A stretch of 64,000 bases of DNA from an uncultured Alphaproteobacteria bacterium. Its GTDB lineage: Bacteria > Pseudomonadota > Alphaproteobacteria > UBA6615. Every line of letters starts with the position of its first letter. The first letter of the stretch is position 1. The stretch covers positions 234,455 through 298,454 of the forward strand of contig CALSNJ010000005.1 of the NCBI GenBank assembly GCA_943787745.1, in the 5' to 3' direction. Below the pieces are notes generated by a model. It was not told where the DNA came from, did not search any database, and saw nothing but the letters and a program-made list of their open reading frames with translations. The translations under genes and the position numbers were made by a program. Below are positions 1-9,512 of the stretch, one piece after another.

Positions 1-72
1 CCCCCAACCGGGTACTCCCGATTTAGGCCGGTTGTAACGAATTCGCGAGGGATTCCAAGGGCTGTAAGAATA

Positions 73-561
73 TCAATCCACTTGGTTCAGGCAGGTCCGA
101 AATAGCGCCAATGCCTGGTGCGAGAAGAGCCACATGTTTTTACTGCGGTCATCGTCCCCGGTTTCCAGTGTTTGCACCATCGAAATCGGTCCCGAAACAG
201 CGACGCATGTGTGGCCGGCGTTGTCGCCATAGCGATTTCCCGATGGTCCGGCCGCCCCGGTTTCAGCCAACCCCCAGGTGGTGCCCAGTTTCTCGCGCAT
301 GGTTTTGGCCAACAATTCGGCATAAGGCTCACTGCTTGAGCGCATGCCCGTGATGTCTGCTTCCGTGATTCCTGCCAGGCCCTCGCGCGCGTCACCGGTG
401 TAAAGCACGCCGCCGCCCATGAAATATGCTGATGCGCCGGGAACGGCCAGCAATTGAGCCGATACCAGACCTCCCGCCGAGGTTTCGGCCACGGCCACCG
501 TCTCGCCGCGTGCCTTGAGGATTTCGGCAATGGCCATTGTGTGTTCTGTGAGTGAGGTCAT
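73..561 (-). CDS. CinA C-terminal-domain protein (nicotinamide-nucleotide amidohydrolase family)
   Basis: A 162-residue stand-alone CinA C-terminal domain. Members deamidate nicotinamide mononucleotide in pyridine-nucleotide salvage in the cytoplasm. Visible motifs are AETSAGG near residue 25 (family form AESCTGG), a glycine-rich stretch around residues 45-56, and ETGAAGPSGNRYGDNAGH near residue 100, matching the conserved GIAGP-G block. The cysteine of the first motif is absent, so activity is less certain than family membership. The start overlaps the stop of the upstream transporter gene as TGATG, so the two are probably translationally coupled. Confidence 0.85.
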   Translation of the reverse strand: MTSLTEHTMAIAEILKARGETVAVAETSAGGLVSAQLLAVPGASAYFMGGGVLYTGDAREGLAGITEADITGMRSSSEPYAELLAKTMREKLGTTWGLAETGAAGPSGNRYGDNAGHTCVAVSGPISMVQTLETGDDDRSKNMWLFSHQALALFRTCLNQVD

Positions 562-1469
562 CAGTTCGTCTCCTGACGTGGCAAAGTGATTGTGCTAGTC
601 TTTCGTATATCGGCCAAGCGTACCGATGTGACGGCCATTATGACCAGTCCCGCGCCGAGCAACTGAATGCCCGAAAGCAGTTGGCCGAGCACAATAAAGC
701 CCAGCGCCATGCTCGCCACCGGTTCCAAATTCATTGACAGCGTGACAGGTACGGGCCCGGCCAGCGATACGGCGATGAAGACGGTGGTGATCGCGGCTGC
801 GTAGGATGCGGTTCCGATACCCAGACTGGCCCAACCGGTATTTGTCTGGGGGAGCATGAAATCACCAAGCAGCACGGTGACAAGGGCGCAGAGCGCGGCA
901 GCCGAAAACATCATGTGTAACGTCACCGGATAGGAATCCTCGTTGCCCACGAGCCGATTGTTCAGAAGGATAACGGCTGTGACACCCAGAGCTGCACCTG
1001 CCGCGAGCGCGATACCGAGCGGGTTCATCTGCCCGCTGCCGATATCCAGAGCCAGACCGAGCCCGAGAAACGCGACCAGCAAGGCGCCGACGGAGAGAAC
1101 GGTCGGACGTTCGCGACCCGAGACCCAGGTATAGGCGGCTGTCAGCAGTGGAAAGGTGTAGAAAATCAGGATTGCGAGCGCGACGGGGATGTACTGAATG
1201 GCCGCGAGCACGCCATAGGAATAGGTCGCAAGGATTACGCCGATGCCACAGGCCGCCAGTCGGCGGCGAAACGGCATTCGCAGACTGCGGCGTGTGATCA
1301 GGACAATGGTGAGCACCAGCAGGGCCGCCAGGGCGGAGCGGAGCGTCAGGAATGTCAGTGGATTCGTCCCACCGTCATAGGCGAGTTTGGCCGCAGTCGA
1401 ATTGGCAGCGAAGCCAATTCCCGCCGCGCCGGCAAGGATCGATCCGAGCAGAATGTTGGAGCGTGACAT
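561..1469 (-). CDS. DMT/EamA-family transporter
   Basis: A 302-residue hydrophobic protein with about ten predicted membrane segments in two homologous halves, the usual EamA (drug/metabolite transporter) layout, and the usual length for the family. The N-terminal hydrophobic segment begins at once and a short charged tail ends the protein. EamA proteins export amino acids, purines or other metabolites across the inner membrane; the substrate cannot be read from sequence. It is followed without a gap by the CinA-like gene, forming a two-gene unit, and is divergent from the amidase at 1558. Confidence 0.85.
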   Translation of the reverse strand: MSRSNILLGSILAGAAGIGFAANSTAAKLAYDGGTNPLTFLTLRSALAALLVLTIVLITRRSLRMPFRRRLAACGIGVILATYSYGVLAAIQYIPVALAILIFYTFPLLTAAYTWVSGRERPTVLSVGALLVAFLGLGLALDIGSGQMNPLGIALAAGAALGVTAVILLNNRLVGNEDSYPVTLHMMFSAAALCALVTVLLGDFMLPQTNTGWASLGIGTASYAAAITTVFIAVSLAGPVPVTLSMNLEPVASMALGFIVLGQLLSGIQLLGAGLVIMAVTSVRLADIRKTSTITLPRQETN

Positions 1470-1557
1470 CTTCGGGTGTTTCGGTGGACCATGTTGGGGT
1501 GACGCGCCAGAGTGTACAGGGCGCGTGCGTAAAACACATCAGAGACGGGGAACAGCC

Positions 1558-2994
1558 ATGTCGGGCTTTAGTGAGTATGAATCCTACGATGCCATGGGTC
1601 TGGCAGAACTGGTCAGGAACGGCGATGTGACCGCCGCAGAGGTGCTGGAGGCCGCGATCGCGCGGTGCGAGGTCCGCAATCCCGGGCTTAATGCGATCGT
1701 TCTGGAGTTGTATGAGCACGGTCGTGATATGGCCAGGAGTAACCTGCCCGATGGGCCGCTGTCCGGCGCGCCCTATCTGATCAAGGATCTGGGGGCGGCC
1801 ATCGCAGGTACGCCGACCACGGGAGGCAGCAAATTTATGGAAGATGTTGTGCCTGACGCGGACAGTGAAACCGTGATCCGCCTTAAGTCGGCCGGAATGT
1901 CCATTTTCGGCAAAACCAACACATGTGAATTCGGTATGTCGATCACGTGTGAGCCGCAGTTCTATGGCCCGACGAAGAACCCTTGGGATGGTGATGTCAC
2001 GCCAGGCGGATCATCGGGCGGGGCGGCATCTGCTGTGGCCGCACGCATCCTGCCCGCCGCCCATGCCAGCGATGGTTTCGGGTCAATCCGTGTGCCGGCA
2101 TCCTGTTGCGGTCTCGTGGGCATGAAACCCACGCGGGGGCGCAACAGCTTCTCACCGGGTCTTGGCGAGCGGATGGGCGGCATTGTCGCCGAGCACACGG
2201 TTTCGATCACGGTCCGCGATCATGCTGCAATCCTTGATGCTACGGCCGGTCCGGCAGCAGGTGATCCGTATTTTGCGCCGCCGCCGTCGCGACCGTTCCT
2301 CACAGCAGTTGGTGCCGATCCCGGGTCACTGAAGATTGCCTTCTCTTATGGCGGTGCCACCGGCGCGAAATGTGATGGCGAACATGCTCGGGTTCTCGAC
2401 GAGACGCTGCAGGTGCTCGCCGATCTTGGACATGAGGTCGAGGAGGTCGATCCACCGCTTGTGAACGATGAAATGCAGGATATTTTCCGTACGCTCATGG
2501 CGTCCAATGCTGCCCAGACAATCCGCCTACATCCGACCAAGGGCCGACTTCCCGAAGAAGGTGAAATAGAGCGGGTTGTGGCCGCAACGGCGGAAAAAGG
2601 TGAATCGGTCACCGGCTATGATGTGTTTCTCGCGCAAGGCCGTATGCATGGCGCGGGCCGCCGCATGGCGGCGTTCCATGAGGCCTATGATGTCCTGCTG
2701 ACACCGGGTCTCGGTCACATGCCGCCGAAACTCGGCTGGCTCGATATGATGATGGATGACGCTGATGAATACTGGGACCGGGTGGCCGCGTTCTCGCCTT
2801 ACACCGTGTGGTTCAACCTGACCGGTCAACCGGCGATCAGCCTGCCTGTGGGCACGACTGAGGAAGGCTTTCCTGTCTCGGTTCAGGCCGTTGGTGCTTT
2901 TGCCGATGAAGCCACCTTGTTCCGGCTTTCGGCCCAGCTGGAAACTGCAATGCCTTGGCGTAATCGTCGTCCGGAAGGTCTGCCAATTGTTTGA
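1558..2994 (+). CDS. Amidase (amidase signature family)
   Basis: A 478-residue amidase-signature hydrolase that cleaves carboxamides through a Ser-cisSer-Lys triad. The triad is readable as K76 (LIKDL), S152 in GGSSGG and S176 in [10 protein letters not shown], with the standard 24-residue spacing between the two serines. An open frame extends upstream to 1387, but the ATG at 1558 is preceded by AGAGACGGGGA at ribosome-binding distance and gives the family's normal length, so the longer version is rejected. The substrate is not predictable. It is divergent from the DMT gene and separated by repeats from a second, unrelated-looking amidase at 3527. Confidence 0.9.
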   Translation: MSGFSEYESYDAMGLAELVRNGDVTAAEVLEAAIARCEVRNPGLNAIVLELYEHGRDMARSNLPDGPLSGAPYLIKDLGAAIAGTPTTGGSKFMEDVVPDADSETVIRLKSAGMSIFGKTNTCEFGMSITCEPQFYGPTKNPWDGDVTPGGSSGGAASAVAARILPAAHASDGFGSIRVPASCCGLVGMKPTRGRNSFSPGLGERMGGIVAEHTVSITVRDHAAILDATAGPAAGDPYFAPPPSRPFLTAVGADPGSLKIAFSYGGATGAKCDGEHARVLDETLQVLADLGHEVEEVDPPLVNDEMQDIFRTLMASNAAQTIRLHPTKGRLPEEGEIERVVAATAEKGESVTGYDVFLAQGRMHGAGRRMAAFHEAYDVLLTPGLGHMPPKLGWLDMMMDDADEYWDRVAAFSPYTVWFNLTGQPAISLPVGTTEEGFPVSVQAVGAFADEATLFRLSAQLETAMPWRNRRPEGLPIV

Positions 2995-3012
2995 GTACAG
3001 TCGTCATTGAGA

Positions 3013-3092
3013 CTGGATTGCCTCGTCGCGAGGCTCCTCGCAATGACAATTTTATCAGACCGTCATTGCGAGCCGCAGGCGAAGCAATCCAG
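3013..3092. repeat. 80-bp palindromic intergenic repeat, copy 1
   Basis: Two inverted arms of about 31 bp, GGATTGC..CGCAATGAC and GTCATTGCG..GCAATCC, joined by a short AT-rich spacer. A second copy in the same orientation lies at 3432-3511 and matches at 76 of 80 positions, so the two copies bracket the GIY-YIG gene as direct repeats. This GTCATTGCGAG type of palindrome is common between genes in alphaproteobacteria. Confidence 0.85.
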
Positions 3093-3109
3093 AGCCGACA
3101 CGCTGATTC

Positions 3110-3397
3110 TTAGAAAAGTTCCTCGTACAAATCACGCCACGTGGGATTACCGCTTTCGATCAACGCGAGCTTTCGTGCGCGCGAACCGGCTTTGATTTGC
3201 TTCTCACGCGTGATTGCAGAGAGCATTTCGTCATGCAATTCAAACCAGACAAGAATTCGACAGTTGTAACGAGCGGAAAAACCGGGGATGTCACCGCAAC
3301 GATGTTGCGCTATGCGCTGCGGTAGTTTGGAGGTCACGCCGGTGCACAAAGTTCCGTTGCGCTTGTTGGTGACAATATAGACTGCTGGTTGTTTCAA
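3110..3397 (-). CDS. Small GIY-YIG domain nuclease
   Basis: A 95-residue single-domain GIY-YIG protein of the YhbQ-like type. VYI at residues 6-8 is the first motif, R28 (PQRIAQH) the conserved arginine, REKQIK supplies the metal-binding glutamate, and GNPTWRDL the C-terminal asparagine block. The second motif, normally YTG or YIG, reads CTG at residues 18-20: a TAC-to-TGC type change at a tyrosine thought to matter for catalysis. The gene is bracketed by two 80-bp direct copies of a palindromic repeat. Family members are structure-selective endonucleases; the target here is unknown and reduced activity is possible. Confidence 0.85.
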   Translation of the reverse strand: MKQPAVYIVTNKRNGTLCTGVTSKLPQRIAQHRCGDIPGFSARYNCRILVWFELHDEMLSAITREKQIKAGSRARKLALIESGNPTWRDLYEELF

Positions 3398-3431
3398 GTG
3401 CCCGCTCTCCGCAACTTAGGTGAAGCTCACT

Positions 3432-3511
3432 CTGGATTGCTTCGTCGCGATGCTCCTCGCAATGACAACTTTATCAGACCGTCATTGCGAGCCGCAGGCG
3501 AAGCAATCTAG
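3432..3511. repeat. 80-bp palindromic intergenic repeat, copy 2
   Basis: Second copy of the repeat at 3013-3092, same orientation, with four substitutions at repeat positions 10, 20, 38 and 78. It lies between the start of the GIY-YIG gene and the 3' end of the amidase at 3527. Confidence 0.85.
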
Positions 3512-3526
3512 TACCGGGGGGCAGCC

Positions 3527-4939
3527 TCAGACGTATCCGGGGGCTGCCGCGAAAGGACGGGCTTTCTCGTAAGCCCGGGCTGCGCGAAGCACCAATGCGT
3601 CTTCCCAGTGTCGTCCGACAAGCTGGAACGCGATCGGCATGCGAGAATCACCCAGACCACAAGGGACCGAACAGGCCGGCTGCATGGTCAGGTTGAACGG
3701 ATAGGTGAAGGGCGACCAGTCCACCCATTCCTTCATGTTCCGGCCATCGGGAACATTTTGTCCGGCCGCAAACGCTTCGAGCGGCATTTGCGGGGTCAGC
3801 AGCAGGTCATAGGTTTCGTGGAACCGCGCCATGGCATTTCCCAGCAGCACGCGTTTGGCATAGGAATCGACGAGTTCGGTCACACCAACCTTGCGGCCTT
3901 CTTCAGCGATTGCGAGCAGGCCCGGGTCCATCATGTCACGCTGTTCGGGCGACATCTGATCGACCAGCCAGGTGTCTGCCGTCGACCAGATCGCATCAAT
4001 GATCGGCCGGGTCGGTGGGATGACCGGATCGGCTTCCTCGACGATGGCGCCAAGGTCGGACAGGACGTCTGCAGCCGCCTTGACGGCATTGGCGACGTCG
4101 TCATCGGCCCAGCCGTTCTCGCCAAGGGTGGGGCTATAGGCGATCCGAACGCCCTCGATGCCAGCCTCAAGGCCGTTCAGATAGTTTTCATCCTGTGCGA
4201 CGGATGGCGCGGACATGAAGTCACGTGAATCCGGCTGCGCGAGCACGTTCAGCATGATGGCCGCATCGGTCACGGTGCGGGTGATCGGCCCCATATTGGC
4301 GAGACTTCCGATATGCGGGGGCAGGGGATAGTTCGGGACAAGTCCGAAGGTCGGTTTGTGTCCGAAGACCCCTGAAAAAGCCGCCGGGATACGGATTGAC
4401 CCGGCCGCGTCAGACCCCTGATGCAACGGACCCATGAAAGCCGCTGTTGCGGCCGCCGCGCCGCCCGAGGACCCGCCCGGCGTGCGTTCAGGGTTCCAGG
4501 GGTTGCGCGTGATCCCGGTCAACGGATTGTCGGTGACGCCCTTCCAGCCCATTTCCGGTGTGGTGGTTTTGCCGACAAGAACAGCACCGGCTTCTCGCAG
4601 GCGTGCTGTTGCGGGTGCGTCTTCGTCCCAGGGTCCCTTGGGGTCACTGGTGCGCGATCCCCGCAGTGTCGGCCAACCCTTGGTCAGGGTCAGGTCCTTG
4701 ATGGATGTGGGCACACCATCGATCACCGAGAGCGGTTCACCCGCGAGCCATCGGGCTTCGGACTCCCCGGCGGTGGCCAATGCCGAATCTGCATCAACCA
4801 GACAGAAGCAGTTCAGGGTCGGATTGTGCGCTTGGATCTGCGCAAGGACCGCTTCTGTGACGGTGACCGGGGAAAGCTCGCCGCTGGCATATAGCTCCCC
4901 GAGTTCGGAGGCTGTTTTGGCTGTCAGGCTGTCGCTCAT
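3527..4939 (-). CDS. Amidase (amidase signature family)
   Basis: A 470-residue amidase with the triad K81 (TSIKDL), S157 in GGSSGG and S181 in AAGSIRIPA, again 24 residues apart. The C-terminal half is typical of aryl/alkyl amidases and the indole-acetamide hydrolase group. Its start overlaps the stop of the upstream aminotransferase as ATGA, so it is the last gene of a minus-strand run of aminotransferase, amidohydrolase and dehydrogenase. The context suggests a pathway releasing ammonia or an amine from an amide and then transaminating it; the substrate is inference only. Confidence 0.9.
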   Translation of the reverse strand: MSDSLTAKTASELGELYASGELSPVTVTEAVLAQIQAHNPTLNCFCLVDADSALATAGESEARWLAGEPLSVIDGVPTSIKDLTLTKGWPTLRGSRTSDPKGPWDEDAPATARLREAGAVLVGKTTTPEMGWKGVTDNPLTGITRNPWNPERTPGGSSGGAAAATAAFMGPLHQGSDAAGSIRIPAAFSGVFGHKPTFGLVPNYPLPPHIGSLANMGPITRTVTDAAIMLNVLAQPDSRDFMSAPSVAQDENYLNGLEAGIEGVRIAYSPTLGENGWADDDVANAVKAAADVLSDLGAIVEEADPVIPPTRPIIDAIWSTADTWLVDQMSPEQRDMMDPGLLAIAEEGRKVGVTELVDSYAKRVLLGNAMARFHETYDLLLTPQMPLEAFAAGQNVPDGRNMKEWVDWSPFTYPFNLTMQPACSVPCGLGDSRMPIAFQLVGRHWEDALVLRAARAYEKARPFAAAPGYV

Positions 4940-6327
4940 TTTACGCCGCGCTCCTGCAACATCTCCATCGTGTCATCGAGCGCCAGTCTGAACCGTGCGA
5001 TCATTTCCTCGATTTCGTCCTTGCTGATGATCAAAGGCGGACAGAACGACATGGTGTCGCCGATGGCGCGAATGATCAGGCCATGCTCTTCGGCCCGGTC
5101 ATTACAGAAGGGACCGACGCCAAGCGCGGGGTCAAAAGCTTCGCCGGTGGCCTTGTCCTTGACCAGTTCGACGCCGGCGACCAGGCCCATGCCGCGAACC
5201 TCACCGACGAGCGGGTGATCGAGCAGCTCGCGCAGACCGCCCTGGAAATGCGGATCCATGGCGCGCACATGACCGACGATGTCTTCGTCTTCATAGATGC
5301 GCAGTGTTTCGCGAGCGACAGCGGCGGCGACCGGATGACCCGAATAGGTGAAGCTCAGGCCAAATACGCCAACCCGGTCGCTTTCTTCGGAAATCACATC
5401 GAAGACACGGGCATTCACCATAAGAGCGGAGATCGGGATATAAGCGCTCGAAAGCCCCTTGGCGCAGACGATCATGTCGGGTTTCAAGCCCATCGTGGTC
5501 GTTCCAAACATGTTGCCGGTGCGCCCGAACGCGGTAATCACCTCGTCGGAAATCAGCAGCATGTCGTACTTGTCGAGCACGATTTTGATCTTTTCGTAAT
5601 AGGTTGGTGGCGGAACGATGACGCCACCCGATCCCATAATCGGCTCGGTGAAGAAGGCGCCGACCGTCTCGGGACCTTCCGCGATGATCAGGGCGTCCAG
5701 CTCATCGGCCAGACGGGTCGCGAAGTCTTCCTCGCTCTCGCCGGATTCGGCGTAGCGATAGTGATGCGGCGGGGTGACATGCAGGAAACCATCGAGCGGT
5801 AGACCGAAGGACGCGTGGTTGTAATGCATGCCCGACAGGCTGGCTGAAGCAATCGTGTTCCCGTGATAGGCGCGCTGATGGGCGATGATCTTGCGTTTTT
5901 CCGGCTGACCCTTGGCGTGCCAGTAGTACCAGACGATCCGGGCTGCGCTGTCATTGCCCTCCGATCCGGAGTTGGCAAACCAGATTTTTGACATCGGGAC
6001 CGGTGCCATCTCTAGCAGCTTTTCTGCCAGTTCGATGACGGGTGAATGGCTCTTGTGATTGGTCAGATGGTAGTAGGGCAGGCGCGCCATCTGGTCGGCG
6101 GCCGCCTTCACCAGTCGGTCCTGACCATAGCCAAGCGACAGGCACCAGAGCCCGGCCATTCCCTCAATGTATTTTTTGCCATGGATGTCGGTGACCCAGA
6201 CACCTTTGCCTTCGTCGATCACCACCGGGCCTTTCTCAAGATGGGTCTTGAGATTGGTCAGCGGATGAATAATCGACGCGGCATCGCGCGCTTCGGGGGA
6301 ATTGGGCCGTGGGGAATCATCAGGCAT
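4936..6327 (-). CDS. Class III PLP-dependent aminotransferase (omega-amino acid:pyruvate type)
   Basis: A transaminase of about 463 residues. Counting from the chosen start, the PLP lysine is K290 in CAKGLSSAYIP, the PLP-ring aspartate D261 in LISDEVITAFGRTG, and the phosphate-binding SGSEGND lies near residue 120. This pattern fits the omega-transaminase and beta-alanine/pyruvate group. An in-frame ATG at 6354 would add nine residues; I prefer the ATG at 6327, which has GGAG at proper spacing. It overlaps the downstream amidase by ATGA and follows the amidohydrolase gene by about 60 bp. It probably moves an amino group from an omega-amino compound to pyruvate in the cytoplasm. Confidence 0.9.
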   Translation of the reverse strand: MPDDSPRPNSPEARDAASIIHPLTNLKTHLEKGPVVIDEGKGVWVTDIHGKKYIEGMAGLWCLSLGYGQDRLVKAAADQMARLPYYHLTNHKSHSPVIELAEKLLEMAPVPMSKIWFANSGSEGNDSAARIVWYYWHAKGQPEKRKIIAHQRAYHGNTIASASLSGMHYNHASFGLPLDGFLHVTPPHHYRYAESGESEEDFATRLADELDALIIAEGPETVGAFFTEPIMGSGGVIVPPPTYYEKIKIVLDKYDMLLISDEVITAFGRTGNMFGTTTMGLKPDMIVCAKGLSSAYIPISALMVNARVFDVISEESDRVGVFGLSFTYSGHPVAAAVARETLRIYEDEDIVGHVRAMDPHFQGGLRELLDHPLVGEVRGMGLVAGVELVKDKATGEAFDPALGVGPFCNDRAEEHGLIIRAIGDTMSFCPPLIISKDEIEEMIARFRLALDDTMEMLQERGVK

Positions 6328-6389
6328 TGTCGTCTCCAGTGGGGAAGACGTCATATTACATCACCAGCCTGCCGCTTGGTAACTCCCGG

Positions 6390-7757
6390 TTAGGCAGCCA
6401 GTTTGACGCCTTTCAGGATGCGACGGCCCGATTTGGCGAGCTCATCCATCTTGCTGCGCAGGCCGCGATATTTCAGCTTGCCGTTCTGCTTCTGGATTTT
6501 GCCCGCGATCATGACGGTGTCCACATTGCCGCCATGGGCGTGGAAAACCACGCTCTCGACCGGGTTGTGGACCGGGAACAGGTTCAGGTCATTCCCGTTG
6601 ATCATGATGATATCGGCTTGTTTCCCCGGTTTCAGGGAGCCGACTTTCTTGTCCAGCCCCATGGCACGTGCGGAATTGATCGTCGCCCATTCAAGGGCCT
6701 CCCGCGGCTTGATCGAAAGCTCTGAAACAAGGGTTTTGGTTTCCCGGACCGTCGCCTGATTGTCGACCAGTCGCTGTGGCTGCATCGCCATCCGCATCAC
6801 CGTGAACATATCGCCGGAGATATTGGATTCGACATCAATGCCAATTGAGGGCTTCCCGCCCATGGCCCGGACCCGGCCGATCAATGGCTGGCCGTGACCC
6901 ATCTGGATTTCAACCTCGGGCGTGATCGTGACGGATGCGCCACTGTCGAGAACAAGCTGCAATTCGTCGTCCGGCAGGTAGTTGCCATGGACTAGGTTGT
7001 GGCGCTTGTCGAGAAGCTTGAGTTTCGACAGCTTTTTGTAGCCGTCCGGGTTCAACCGGGTGGGTGCGCCCCAGACATGGGTGCTGATGATCAGGTCAAG
7101 TTCCTTGGCCAGAGCAAAGTCATGCTCGACGACGTCCCAGATGGAGAAGTCGACGCCAAGCGCGGACATGGCCAGCGAGACGAGGCCATCATCATCGGAC
7201 AGGGCACCTTTGCGAAGGCGTTCGAGTTCGGCGCGCGGATGCGGAATTTCACTGAAATGCTTTGCACCTTTTTTTGCATCCGGCTTGGGCGATCCATGTC
7301 CAAAGAGGGCCCGGATGCCCGCTTCCTGAAGTCCGCGAACACCTGCATCGGAATGGGCCGGGGTGGAATTGTTGTGACACCAGTCGAAAATCGTCGTCGC
7401 GCCGAGATTTATCTGGTTGAGCGCCCCAATCAGGTTGCCCAGATATGTGTCCTTGGCGGTGTAGCGTGGCGCGATGGTTGCGTGCATCTGATGCAGGTAT
7501 TCCGGGATCGACCAGTTGCCAGCAACACCACGAATGCCGGTCTGCCAGGTGTGCAGATGGGCGTTCACGAAGCCCGGCATCACGATCATGCCGGTGGCAT
7601 CGATGACTTTGGCACCCGGGGAGCGGATCGATTTGCCGATCTTCTCGATCTCCGTGCCATTGACAAGAATATCGCCCTTGGCGAAGTCGCCGGTCTTGCG
7701 GTCCATCGAGATGATGGTGCCGCCCTTGATGAGGGTCTTGGTCATATCAGTCTGCAT
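6390..7757 (-). CDS. Metal-dependent amidohydrolase (TRZ/ATZ deaminase-like)
   Basis: A 455-residue amidohydrolase-superfamily protein with the N-terminal beta-sandwich segment and TIM-barrel metal site: H67 and H69 in NAHLHTW, a further histidine in ISTHVWG, LVHGNYL, and an aspartate in GIDVESN. It resembles cytosine deaminase, chlorohydrolase and methylthioadenosine deaminase relatives, which remove amino or halide groups from N-heterocycles. Substrate cannot be assigned. Start codons at 7757 and 7745 are both possible. It lies between the NAD-dependent dehydrogenase and the aminotransferase on the same strand, so it is likely part of one catabolic operon. Confidence 0.85.
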   Translation of the reverse strand: MQTDMTKTLIKGGTIISMDRKTGDFAKGDILVNGTEIEKIGKSIRSPGAKVIDATGMIVMPGFVNAHLHTWQTGIRGVAGNWSIPEYLHQMHATIAPRYTAKDTYLGNLIGALNQINLGATTIFDWCHNNSTPAHSDAGVRGLQEAGIRALFGHGSPKPDAKKGAKHFSEIPHPRAELERLRKGALSDDDGLVSLAMSALGVDFSIWDVVEHDFALAKELDLIISTHVWGAPTRLNPDGYKKLSKLKLLDKRHNLVHGNYLPDDELQLVLDSGASVTITPEVEIQMGHGQPLIGRVRAMGGKPSIGIDVESNISGDMFTVMRMAMQPQRLVDNQATVRETKTLVSELSIKPREALEWATINSARAMGLDKKVGSLKPGKQADIIMINGNDLNLFPVHNPVESVVFHAHGGNVDTVMIAGKIQKQNGKLKYRGLRSKMDELAKSGRRILKGVKLAA

Positions 7758-7820
7758 CCCGTGTCAAAGTCGAGCCGGGGCGCTGACCCCGGTTGCTCAG
7801 TTTGAAAAGGTGGTGTCGCG

Positions 7821-8759
7821 CTATTCGGCCGCATCTTTGAGGCCGTCGGAAACCACGACATTCTCTGGCTCAATGTCGTAGCCCGACATGGCGGCCTGCA
7901 CTTTAATCATGGAGGCGAAATCGTCCTCTCCATGGCCAAGCCCGATCAGAGCCTGCACCAGTTCGCGGGTCAGATTGGTGACGGGCATCGGCACTTCGAG
8001 GTCCTTGGCTTCCTTAAGCGCCAGATCAAGATCCTTGCGCAGCATCTTGGATGTATGGGTCGCTGTGAAGTCCAGATTCACCAGCGCGGGTGCTTTGTAA
8101 TTGGTGAAGGTCGACGACATCGCGCTGTTGTTGAAGTAGTTCAGGAAATCGGCCCGTTTGATGCCGCCTTTCTCACAGAGCACCGTGATCTCGGCCAGAC
8201 ACTGGGCGACAACACCCAGCATGACGTTGTGAGCGAGCTTTGCCAGACGTGAGGAATCACCTGCGCCGATATAGGTCTCGGCGCGGCCCAAAGCCGCGAT
8301 GTAGGGGCGGGCAATGTCATAGGCTTCCCGTGGGCCCGACACACCAAGTGTTGCCTTCCCGGCGGCGACGGCATGGCCGTTACCGCTGATCGGCGTGGCG
8401 AGGAACATCACGCCCTTGGCCTCACAAGCTGCGCGCATTTCCATCGACGTTTCGATTGAAACGGTGGAACTGTCGCTGATGATTTTCGGCAATGTGCTGC
8501 CCGACAACACGCCGTCGGGACCAGTGATCATTTCTCGGATCGCGGTATCATCCGTCACGATGGAGAAGATAATGTCACGATCCGCAAGATCAGAGGGTTT
8601 TCCGACAACTTCGACACCCAGCGGCTCAGCCTTGGCTGCGGTGCGGTTATAGACTTTCACATCCGCGCCAGCTGCGATCAGCAGGCCAGCCATCGGGTAT
8701 CCCATTTTGCCGGTGCCGATCCAGCCTACGGTGTGTGATTTCATGTCTGCGCCGGACAT
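7821..8759 (-). CDS. NAD(P)-dependent 3-hydroxyisobutyrate dehydrogenase-family oxidoreductase
   Basis: A protein of about 312 residues with the Rossmann motif GWIGTGKMGYPMAGLL at the N terminus and the family's catalytic lysine in LAKLAHNVMLG. The group oxidises beta-hydroxyacids or reduces semialdehydes. The frame stays open to 8876, but that would overlap the divergent ChaC-like gene and add an uncharged-looking 39-residue extension. The ATG at 8759 is preceded by GGGGAGAG and places the Rossmann fold at the N terminus, so it is chosen. It is the first gene of the minus-strand catabolic run; it could reduce the semialdehyde made by the neighbouring transaminase. Confidence 0.88.
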   Translation of the reverse strand: MSGADMKSHTVGWIGTGKMGYPMAGLLIAAGADVKVYNRTAAKAEPLGVEVVGKPSDLADRDIIFSIVTDDTAIREMITGPDGVLSGSTLPKIISDSSTVSIETSMEMRAACEAKGVMFLATPISGNGHAVAAGKATLGVSGPREAYDIARPYIAALGRAETYIGAGDSSRLAKLAHNVMLGVVAQCLAEITVLCEKGGIKRADFLNYFNNSAMSSTFTNYKAPALVNLDFTATHTSKMLRKDLDLALKEAKDLEVPMPVTNLTRELVQALIGLGHGEDDFASMIKVQAAMSGYDIEPENVVVSDGLKDAAE

Positions 8760-8876
8760 TGGATACTCTCCCCTGTGTCTTGATGAATTTGAATGGCAGA
8801 ATAGCAGGGCGGGTTTCGGCCTGCCTGCAAATTCTGCCTGATTTTTCTTTTTCTGTTCGCGGTGCGTACGACTCAC

Positions 8877-9512
8877 ATGACTGAATATCCTTTCAATCCT
8901 CCCCCGTCATCCTTTGCCCAATGGACGGACGCCCAGCGTACCGCCAACCTTGAGGAGACGATGGCCGCTTCGCCGGACCCGTCGCGGTTGTGGGTGTTTG
9001 GTGCAGGCTCATTGATCTGGGACCCGCGCTTTGAACCGGCGGAAACCCGCACGGCTCTGCTTGAGGAACATCGGCGTGCCTTCTGTTTCTGGACGGTGCG
9101 CGCGCGTGGCTCGTTTGAGCGCCCTGGTCTGGGTCTGGCGCTGGAACCGGGTGGCACGTGTGCGGGCGTGGTTTTTGACGTGCCCCAGGAGGGCCGTGAG
9201 GAAATTCTTGATGCCCTGTGGCGTCGCGAAATGAGCGGTGGTGTTTACAATCCGACCTGGATTTCGGCGCAAACCGATGACGGGCCGGTCTGGGCGTTGG
9301 GTTTCGTGGGCAACCGTTCGCATCGCAACTATGCGGGCATACTTCCACTGGATCAGTCGGCGCGCATCATCGCGAATGCACTGGGAACCATGGGAACCTG
9401 TCATGAATACGTCGCACTGCTTGCACAGGCGCTCGACGACTATGGACTCGATGATCCGGAAACCCAGGAATTGCACCGGCTGGTGCAAAAGTATCTGGCG
9501 GAGCTGTCGTGA
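8877..9512 (+). CDS. ChaC-like gamma-glutamylcyclotransferase
   Basis: A 211-residue protein with the ChaC substrate-binding loop FGAGSLIWDPRF near residue 35 (family GYGSLIW) and later conserved blocks, including SGGVYNPTW. ChaC enzymes cleave glutathione to 5-oxoproline and Cys-Gly in the cytosol. A GTG at 8862 would add five residues; the ATG at 8877 is taken. The 3' end overlaps the next gene's GTG start as GTGA, suggesting coupling with the methyltransferase. Confidence 0.85.
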   Translation: MTEYPFNPPPSSFAQWTDAQRTANLEETMAASPDPSRLWVFGAGSLIWDPRFEPAETRTALLEEHRRAFCFWTVRARGSFERPGLGLALEPGGTCAGVVFDVPQEGREEILDALWRREMSGGVYNPTWISAQTDDGPVWALGFVGNRSHRNYAGILPLDQSARIIANALGTMGTCHEYVALLAQALDDYGLDDPETQELHRLVQKYLAELS

